A DNA stretch of 64,000 nt from assembly GCA_001939145.1 (NCBI GenBank), contig LSRX01000063.1, positions 63,188 through 127,187 of the forward strand. Direction: 5' to 3'. The position numbers and the translations under genes were made by a program. Origin of the DNA: Symbiodinium microadriaticum (Eukaryota > Sar > Dinophyceae > Suessiales > Symbiodiniaceae). Below the pieces are notes generated by a model. That model did not search any database. It worked only from the letters and a program-made list of their open reading frames with translations, and was not told the origin of the DNA. This document shows positions 60,001 to 64,000 of this stretch, piece after piece (positions within the stretch are counted from its first letter, which is position 1; each line of letters begins with the position of its first letter).

Positions 60001-63000
60001 GCTGCTTCCCAACGTAGATCCCACCCAAGCAACGGCCGCAAGACACATATCACAAGCACTTGCCCTGCCAGCAAACGGCCCAGGCAGTTTGCAAGATGCT
60101 TCAGAGATCCCTTCCAGTCTTAGGAGGGGTGGGGCAGTTGGTTGCCGAGAGCCCTGAGTGATCGTTCTTCAGCTGAGGAATATGTCTGTCGCTGCCGGAT
60201 GCCTAGAGTGTCGTTCTTCAGCCGAAAAATGGGTTCCCGACTTCAACAGCATTTGCCGAAGACAGCCCAAGGGACAGGCATCCAAAAACTAGCCCGGAAC
60301 GGCGTTGCCGACTGCAGAGTGCAGCACCGCCTAAGACACAGCCTGGAAGCATGGAAAGGAAGGTGCGCGTGAAGGTGCCGTAGTACCTGACCATGAAATG
60401 ATGGCATCCACAGTTCAGCTTCGGCACTAGGTCAGCTCTTAGAACATGGGAGAGTTTAGGGGTTTCTCTTAACCCTAAGCCCCTAAGCCTAACCCTAAAC
60501 CCTAAACCCTAGACCCTGAACCCTAAACCCTAAGCCCCTGAACCCTTGGTGAGTCTTGAACCTGGCGCCTTTGGGAAAATCTGGGATCTGTAAGGCTATC
60601 GAAGGTGAATCCTTGACCCTGTGCAACGAAACCCTCACTTGGTGAATATAAGGGATTGATGGGGTCTTGAGGTGTATTATGCTATAACTGCAGTCGACTA
60701 TATTAACAAAGTGATTAGAAGGGGAACCAATATTATATTAAGGATTACAAGGGAATGCTGTCAGTGAGCATTCGAAACCTATAGTATCCGTCGTCCCTTG
60801 CCGCGCCTGAACACTTCTTGCCTCACCTCGATGTTCTGCGCCGGGTCCTCGATGAAGCTGCGGCAGAGGGCACTCACCTCGAGGGTACAGGGTTTAGGGC
60901 ACAAAGGGCACAAAGGGTGAAGCCAGCCAACCAGGGATTTTCATTGACGGTTGAGCGGCCCTGAGCATTTACCTAGAAAGCCAGTTTACCATAATTTGGG
61001 GTAGCTGTCTCCCCTTATTCCTTTAAAGCTGTATATATTTATCGGCAACTTGGAAGGTAAGCTTCAAATCCTGCGCTGCAAGTCCCTACCCTCGATCCGA
61101 TGACCTCCCAAAACCCCTCGGCATGTTGCATGGCATCCCAAACCCTACCTATATTCTCCATTGTAGTTCCTTTTTTGGGTTTGAACAATTCTATATTAAG
61201 GATCCTAAAAGGTAACCCCAAAAAAGAACTACAATGGAGACTATAGGTAATCAAAGGAGTGCATGAAGAGACCCGAAATCATAGGATTCTTACGCGAAAG
61301 CATAGCTAGGGACACCAACTGCCCTCTTTGCTAAGAGCTGCTAAGGTTTCCAAATCAGGACCATGACAAGGGCCTTGGGGGCATTGGGGTTCAGGGTGCA
61401 GGATTTTTGGGGGTTTCAGGTTTGGGGCTTCAGGTCGAGGGCTTGGGGTTTGGAACAAGGGCCAAGGGGGGGGCAGGGCAGGTGGTCCGATACTTGGGGG
61501 TAGCTTCATCAAGGGCCTCTCGCAGCTCTCGGCATCCTGCTAATGTAGGGGCCTTAATAATTAGAATAGGGTTTTGGGGTCTATAATACTATAATTATGA
61601 TAAGGAACCCCCCCCCCCAAAATAGTATAGGTAATTATTTAGGCCTTATATTATTATATTATGTTTCAGAGAGCTATATTTGGGGTCAAGGGTTTGGGGC
61701 TCCCCTGCTGTGGTGGAAATGGCTCGTTTAAACGGTTCAAAGCCTAAGCCCGAAACATCCCGACACCCTAAGACACAGTTGCGGATTTTTTTTGGGGGGA
61801 TTTGGATTTCGGAATTGAAGCCTTGTAGATTAGCTAGTTTATACTTCCAGGCTACAACTAATTAGCCTTGGTTCCTTTGTCCAGCATTTTGGATTTAGGG
61901 TTCAAGGTTTGGGAAAAGCGTTTAGGCACTAGTTGTAGGCTTCTTCAGGGCTTGTTTATTGATTTCACCGGATGCAGCTCCAGTCACGACCATCCCAGCA
62001 ACACACTGGATGCACGTCAGCAAGGCGAAGGACCAGAAAAGCATATCCACACCTCGTCAGAGGAGCGTTGCGGTTTGCAGTCTTGGCCAAAGAGCCACCG
62101 ACACTTCCCCCAGAAAAACTCGATGAAACTCCACGGAGCCGAGGAAAGCCTTTCTCAACTTTGCAGGGCACTGGCAGGCTACAGGCTCGAAAGCAAAGCC
62201 TAAACCTTCAACTCACAAATGCTGGACCCGAAAACCGGACCCCCACAAACCGCCAACACACTGGAGAACCTGAACTTGAAACCCTAGACGGCTATATGAC
62301 GAGCTCCTGGTCCAAAGCAGCCTAGGGGGTCACCACGGCTAAACCCCACATACTTCATCCAACACTAGACTGACAACCATCCTAAACCCTAGTACCGAAT
62401 CATGATTGTACGCTGGACCCTCCCTAAACCTTAAACCCTAAACCCCTAAAAACCCCCAAAACCCCTAGACCCTAAACCCCAAACCCCAAACCCTAAACTC
62501 TGAAAACCCTAAAAACCCTAAACACGCTTAAACACCCGAAAAAGCCCTAAAAACCCCTAAAAACCCTAAAAGCCCTAAACCCTTAAAACCCCCCGGGGGG
62601 TTCCCGGGACTTCGTCCGACACGTTGCTGGACTGCAGGCACTTCGTCAGGAGCTCCAGGGAGGCCAAGGTGTTCGACATCGTCACCTCCGGGGTTTCTTT
62701 AAGGGTTCCTTAGGGGTTCCTTTTAGGGGTTTGGGGTTTGGGGTTTCGGGGTTTAGGGGTTTCGGGGCTTAGGTTTTGTTTTAGTGTAGTGGCTCTTTCT
62801 GGGCTTAGGGTTTAGGGGTTTAGGGGCTATAGGGGTTTAGGGGTTATAGTTTAGGGTTCAGGGGTTTAGGGTTTAGGGTTCATAGGGTTTAGGGGTTTAG
62901 GGTTTTTAGGGGTTTAGGGTTTAGGGTTGAGGGGTTGAGGGGTCTAGGGTTGAGGGGTTTAGGGGTTTGGGGTTTCAAAAGCTTCTGTTTGAAAAGAAGG

Positions 63001-63890
63001 CATGCATAAGCAGAAGAGGTGTTACATGTTATGAGAGTGTTCTGTCCTTGGAGTTGTTCAACATAGGGTTTCTTCCACAGGGCTAAGAGAAGGTGCAGGT
63101 CCACTTAGTACTGCATACAATTGCGGCTTCGATAAGGTCATTGTTAAGTGCTCTAGAAGGATTTCGGGATTGAAGTGTTGGACTTCATCCCTGCAGGAGA
63201 GACACAGACGCGGCCGCACAATTACAGGGCTTGATTTTTTCTTTGTAAGGCTTACAAGGGGTTCTGATGCTCTATGTGGTTAATGAAAGAGGCGTTGGTG
63301 AATTGACTTGGGGATTCATTGTGTTTCTACTGGGTCTTGCAAGTGTGTAGCGAGGCCTTTTGCGGCCTGAGTTTGCGGCCTACCTATAGTCTCCATTGCA
63401 GTTCCTATTTTGAGGTTGCCTTAATAGGGATCCTAAACCTAAAATAGGTGAACGCAAAAAAAGAGGAACTCCACAAAGATGTCGGGCTTAGGAGTTTTTA
63501 GGGTTGGGGTTTAGGGCTATTTTGGGTTTAGGGTTTAGGGTTTAGCTTTTTTGTGCTTTCCACTACGTAGGCAAGCTTACAGAGGGTCTAGGCTTTAGGG
63601 TTTAGGGCCAGGACGGTATTTTGCCCAAGACCTGGTCGCTAGATCTTGAAGACTTACAGTAATTACGCATAGTTCCATCATGTAGAGACCAGTACCAATG
63701 TTGTCGCTTAGGATTCCTGAGTGGGTTGAACTAGCTAAACAAAAAAGCATTCAACCATGCAATCCACATCCTGACCCCTAAACCCTAAACCACCAACTTG
63801 AACCATGAAGTGCTTTGGTCAGCCCAGGACCAGGCGGAGTGCACGAGCGAGCTTGCCGATGCGGAGCAGCCGAAAGAGCGTTGGGTTTAC
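48343..63890 (-). CDS. Voltage-gated cation channel with EF-hands (partial)
   Basis: Spliced gene running leftward; its 5' part lies beyond the right window edge. Seventeen exons (high to low): 63831-63890, 62628-62685, 61976-62052, 60807-60877, 60351-60386, 57547-57592, 57351-57394, 57002-57035, 56460-56518, 55850-55892, 55181-55237, 54335-54392, 53626-53659, 50880-50928, 49978-50033, 48814-48862, 48343-48432. They total 921 bases and join in one frame without a stop until a final TAG. The product is a membrane ion channel segment: S4 with Arg/Lys every third residue, S5, pore region with FANWGPPC, S6, then two cytoplasmic EF-hands. Closest known type: the single-domain or last-domain sodium/calcium channel family expanded in dinoflagellates, from family knowledge. 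Calcium binding by the EF-hands probably tunes gating. Ion selectivity cannot be deduced safely. The last junctions (exons 15-17) and the stop are less sure. Confidence 0.85.
48651..48745. repeat. MITE-like hairpin, family 2, in intron 16
   Basis: CTACCCATAGGCCCCTAAGT at the left and its near inverse at the right; the inner sequence matches the 43524 copy. It lies between exons 17 and 16 of the channel gene. Confidence 0.7.
48814..48862 (-). CDS. Channel exon 16
   Basis: Encodes KMEVLFGEVLKQLAGD after a CTGAG acceptor. Phase fits if exon 15 uses a GA donor; this exon also seems to end at a GA donor (GAC/GAGG). Confidence 0.65.
48960..49310 (-). other. Coding-looking island inside intron 15
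   Basis: On the minus strand 48965-49060 reads a peptide with EVVDIFEAVAHAVRRFFRF. The adjoining 49085-49300 is open in another frame. It could be an extra exon, a fragment of another gene, or a decayed insertion. It does not fit the phase of exons 15 and 16. Confidence 0.3.
49978..50033 (-). CDS. Channel exon 15
   Basis: Encodes GAARLRGSAKAVDIWRLE and a split Thr codon, following the second EF-hand as in related channels. Acceptor GAAAG; a GA donor restores the phase with exon 16. Confidence 0.75.
50400..50700. repeat. CCCTAAA array facing TTTAGGG array
   Basis: C-rich array at about 50400-50506, G-rich array at about 50594-50700, both within intron 14 of the channel gene. The 90 bp between them gave no convincing exon. 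Confidence 0.7.
50880..50928 (-). CDS. Channel exon 14, EF-hand 2
   Basis: Encodes EFLDNGDGQITPTEFIE: the calcium-binding loop with Asn, Asp-Gly, Ile and the closing Glu. Loop position 1 is Leu instead of Asp. Borders CACGAG acceptor and GTGCAA donor. Confidence 0.88.
51022..51088. repeat. Small inverted repeat
   Basis: CCAAAAGTATGTAAAA at the left is nearly the inverse of TTTTACCTACTTTTGG at the right. Confidence 0.6.
51106..52054. repeat. Cluster of three GGTACC palindromic elements
   Basis: Copies at 51106-51191, 51406-51485 and 51971-52054. Each is a near-palindrome of about 80 bp, with arms like CCCTCCAGGTACCTACTAT and a centre such as GGGCCCTAGGGGCTCTAGTA. Outer borders are TAACCCT/AGGGTTA. 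They lie in intron 13 of the channel gene. Confidence 0.75.
52463..52790. other. Assembly gap
   Basis: 328 undetermined bases. The gap abuts a tandem array on the right, so it probably hides more of that array. Reading frames drawn across it are meaningless. Confidence 0.95.
52791..53258. repeat. Tandem array of about 60-100 bp units
   Basis: Five to six variable units share GAAGGATGTCCCGTTCCACAG, a G-rich run, CATATATCGTTATGCCTATA and TATATAAACTGAACC. Some units lack the AT-rich half. It sits inside intron 13 of the channel gene. Confidence 0.85.
53626..53659 (-). CDS. Channel exon 13
   Basis: 34 bases encoding ELEYHDLLSLF with split codons, linking the EF-hands as in related channels. The acceptor is TTAG followed by A, the only one of sixteen not followed by G. 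Donor GC. Confidence 0.82.
54030..54225. repeat. ATC trinucleotide repeat
   Basis: Pure and interrupted CATCAT/CATCAC tract in intron 12. It generates artefactual Ile- or Met-rich frames. Confidence 0.9.
54335..54392 (-). CDS. Channel exon 12
   Basis: Encodes EFTKLAQSPKLKFWMSQLH; its first codon supplies the closing Glu of EF-hand 1. Flanked directly by CCCTAAA on the left and G-rich TTTAGG sequence on the right. Donor GC. Confidence 0.85.
55181..55237 (-). CDS. Channel exon 11, EF-hand 1
   Basis: Nineteen codons, VKKLFDTMDDEGDGALSLE, holding the DDEGDGALSLE loop. The intron interrupts it just before the last loop residue. Acceptor TTCAG, donor GC. Confidence 0.88.
55850..55892 (-). CDS. 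Channel exon 10
   Basis: Encodes AFKQKERDVAMYTRK, the link between S6 and EF-hand 1. Acceptor CAAG, donor GC. Confidence 0.85.
56460..56518 (-). CDS. Channel exon 9, end of S6
   Basis: Encodes VNAVFVQQTMKTASSDEEL; this motif is highly characteristic of dinoflagellate voltage-gated channels. Acceptor CGGAG, donor GT. Confidence 0.9.
57002..57035 (-). CDS. Channel exon 8, S6
   Basis: 34 bases giving WYRCVLGFAVLN with the preceding split codon. Acceptor TGCAG, donor GT. Confidence 0.88.
57351..57394 (-). CDS. Channel exon 7, start of S6
   Basis: Encodes VENISEWFSVFFLL; acceptor CAAAG, donor GC. Confidence 0.88.
57547..57592 (-). CDS. Channel exon 6, pore region
   Basis: Encodes MFEILFANWGPPCRVV, the pore helix and filter region. 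Acceptor CTCAG, donor GC. The usual filter Glu or Asp is not evident in the FANW stretch. Confidence 0.88.
57615..57692. repeat. TAG trinucleotide repeat
   Basis: (AGT)n interrupted twice by TTTTCTAGTAG. Inside intron 5. Confidence 0.92.
57831..57885. repeat. Near-perfect 25-bp hairpin
   Basis: The left arm starts CCACCAGCAATGGCC; the right arm is its inverse with one A/A mismatch, around a TCGTT loop. Inside intron 5. Confidence 0.85.
58096..58662. mobile_element. Candidate non-autonomous element, inverted ends
   Basis: CATATGGGGGGTTGCCTAAA at the left end and TTTAGGCAACCTCCCATATA at the right end are inverse in 19 of 20 positions, 567 bp apart. There is no transposase. An internal phrase (GGGCCCCGCCTCAT, GGGCTCCGCCTCAT) occurs twice. 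No clear target duplication was found. Confidence 0.5.
58665..58775. repeat. AT-rich ATTTGTC repeats
   Basis: ATTTGTC-like heptamers recur about eight times. GTCAATATTTGTCTTTATT occurs twice, about 70 bp apart. Confidence 0.65.
58807..59880 (-). pseudogene. Decayed protein gene within intron 5
   Basis: The minus strand carries several long, protein-like pieces in changing frames with stops between them. About 59880-59580: QSFLDEAEPRVNGGKGAPI and later GKGKGKD. About 59490-59020: VAVDEALLVVFRATLVKAL, then KMLEHLSEDGLFIEFLAKP and DPKTYLSRVCADARNEG. Finally 58807-59010, ending PGASGIGVVAILIDRLRRTR and TGA. One frame has three in-frame stops. I do not recognise the protein. It may be a retroposed or transposed gene copy that has decayed, or a separate gene with very short introns; no poly-A tail was seen. 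Confidence 0.5.
60351..60386 (-). CDS. Channel exon 5
   Basis: 36 bases encoding RYYGTFTRTFLS with split codons, the conserved segment before the pore. Acceptor GTCAG, donor GC. Confidence 0.88.
60807..60877 (-). CDS. Channel exon 4
   Basis: Encodes VSALCRSFIEDPAQNIEVRQ then EVF, the extracellular linker after S5. Acceptor CTCGAG, donor GC (AG/GCGCGG). Confidence 0.85.
61146..61249. repeat. MITE-like hairpin, family 2b, in intron 3
   Basis: TACCTATATTCTCCATTGTA at the left and TACAATGGAGACTATAGGTA at the right are nearly inverse. The AGTTCCTTTTT part is shared with family 2. A half-decayed copy is at 63381-63475. Confidence 0.68.
61546..61649 (+). repeat. MITE-like hairpin element, family 1, in intron 3
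   Basis: Best-preserved copy: starts TAGGGGCCTTAATAATTAGA, ends GGTAATTATTTAGGCCTTAT, with a C-run and AAAATAGTATAG inside. Confidence 0.65.
61976..62052 (-). CDS. Channel exon 3, S5 helix
   Basis: Encod es VDMLFWSFALLTCIQCVAGM then VVTGA: a hydrophobic membrane helix. Acceptor GACGAG, donor GC. Confidence 0.88.
62412..62975. repeat. Telomere-like arrays bracketing exon 2
   Basis: CCCTAAA variants at 62412-62600 and TTTAGGG variants at 62694-62975, with exon 2 (62628-62685) exactly between them. Confidence 0.8.
62628..62685 (-). CDS. Channel exon 2, S4-S5 region
   Basis: Encodes VTMSNTLASLELLTKCLQS plus one base. Acceptor CGGAG, donor GC (A/GCAACG). Confidence 0.82.
63381..63475. repeat. 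Decayed family 2b hairpin in intron 1
   Basis: TACCTATAGTCTCCATTGCA and AGTTCCTATTTTGAGG match family 2b; the right arm is degraded. Confidence 0.5.
63831..63890 (-). CDS. Channel exon 1 seen here, S4 voltage sensor
   Basis: Twenty codons, VNPTLFRLLRIGKLARALRL, with Arg/Lys at every third position (7, 10, 13, 16, 19). Acceptor TTTCAG, donor GT. It is an internal exon; the start of the gene is outside the window. Confidence 0.88.
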
Positions 63891-63894
63891 CTGA

Positions 63895-64000
63895 AATTAG
63901 GGGTTTGGGGTTTAGGAGTTTAGGGGTTTAGGGTTTAGGGGTTTTGGGGTTTAGGGTTTGGGGTTTAGGGGTTTAGGGTTTAGGGGTTTAGGGTTTGGGG
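63895..64000. repeat. TTTAGGG-like array at window end
   Basis: Degenerate TTTAGGG/TTTAGGGG/TTTGGGG repeats to the window edge. Interpreted as the 3' end of the intron before the S4 exon rather than a chromosome end. Confidence 0.75.

Noticed and set aside
63895-64000. Chromosome end (telomere)
   Set aside because: The repeats are degenerate and the same arrays occur throughout the window in both orientations.

Overview
The window looks like nuclear DNA of a dinoflagellate, most likely of the Symbiodinium type. Four things point that way. Degenerate TTTAGGG/CCCTAAA repeats are scattered everywhere in both orientations. Introns have GC or GA donors. Exons are very small and introns long and repeat-filled. 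The copia-type retroelement has a giant polyprotein. No rRNA gene, complete tRNA gene, CRISPR array or bacterial operon was seen.

Layout. 1-9735: repeat-rich DNA with a large TATG/CATA microsatellite (3330-4256) and small coding-looking islands, best read on the minus strand (5696-5785, 7088-7202, 8461-8514, 8648-8709). 9736-32500: a Ty1/copia LTR retrotransposon present as a head-to-tail dimer, LTR-internal-LTR-internal-LTR, with a period of 11311 bp, three identical 133-bp LTRs and one 5-bp target duplication (CCTAG) around the whole dimer. Each unit carries one minus-strand reading frame of about 3620 codons. 32501-48342: repeats, several families of hairpin (MITE-like) elements, and more minus-strand candidate micro-exons. 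48343-63890: a minus-strand gene for a voltage-gated cation channel with EF-hands, cut off by the right window edge. I could follow it through 17 exons of 34-90 bp with continuous reading phase.

The channel gene is the main host gene. Its exons encode, in order, an S4 voltage sensor, the S4-S5 region and S5, a linker, the pore region, S6, a cytoplasmic segment and two EF-hands, then a C-terminal tail. Of its 16 introns, 10 start with GC, 4 with GT and 2 with GA; all end in AG and 15 are followed by G. Many introns begin with TTTAGGG-like and end with CCCTAAA-like sequence in the coding direction, so the intron ends could pair. MITE-like hairpins, a decayed protein gene (58807-59880), a tandem array and a 328-base gap also lie inside these introns.

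Limits: splice junctions and phases were worked out by eye. Domain names rest on recognised motifs; no database search was possible. The isolated micro-exons outside the channel gene are hypotheses, and several also read acceptably on the other strand.
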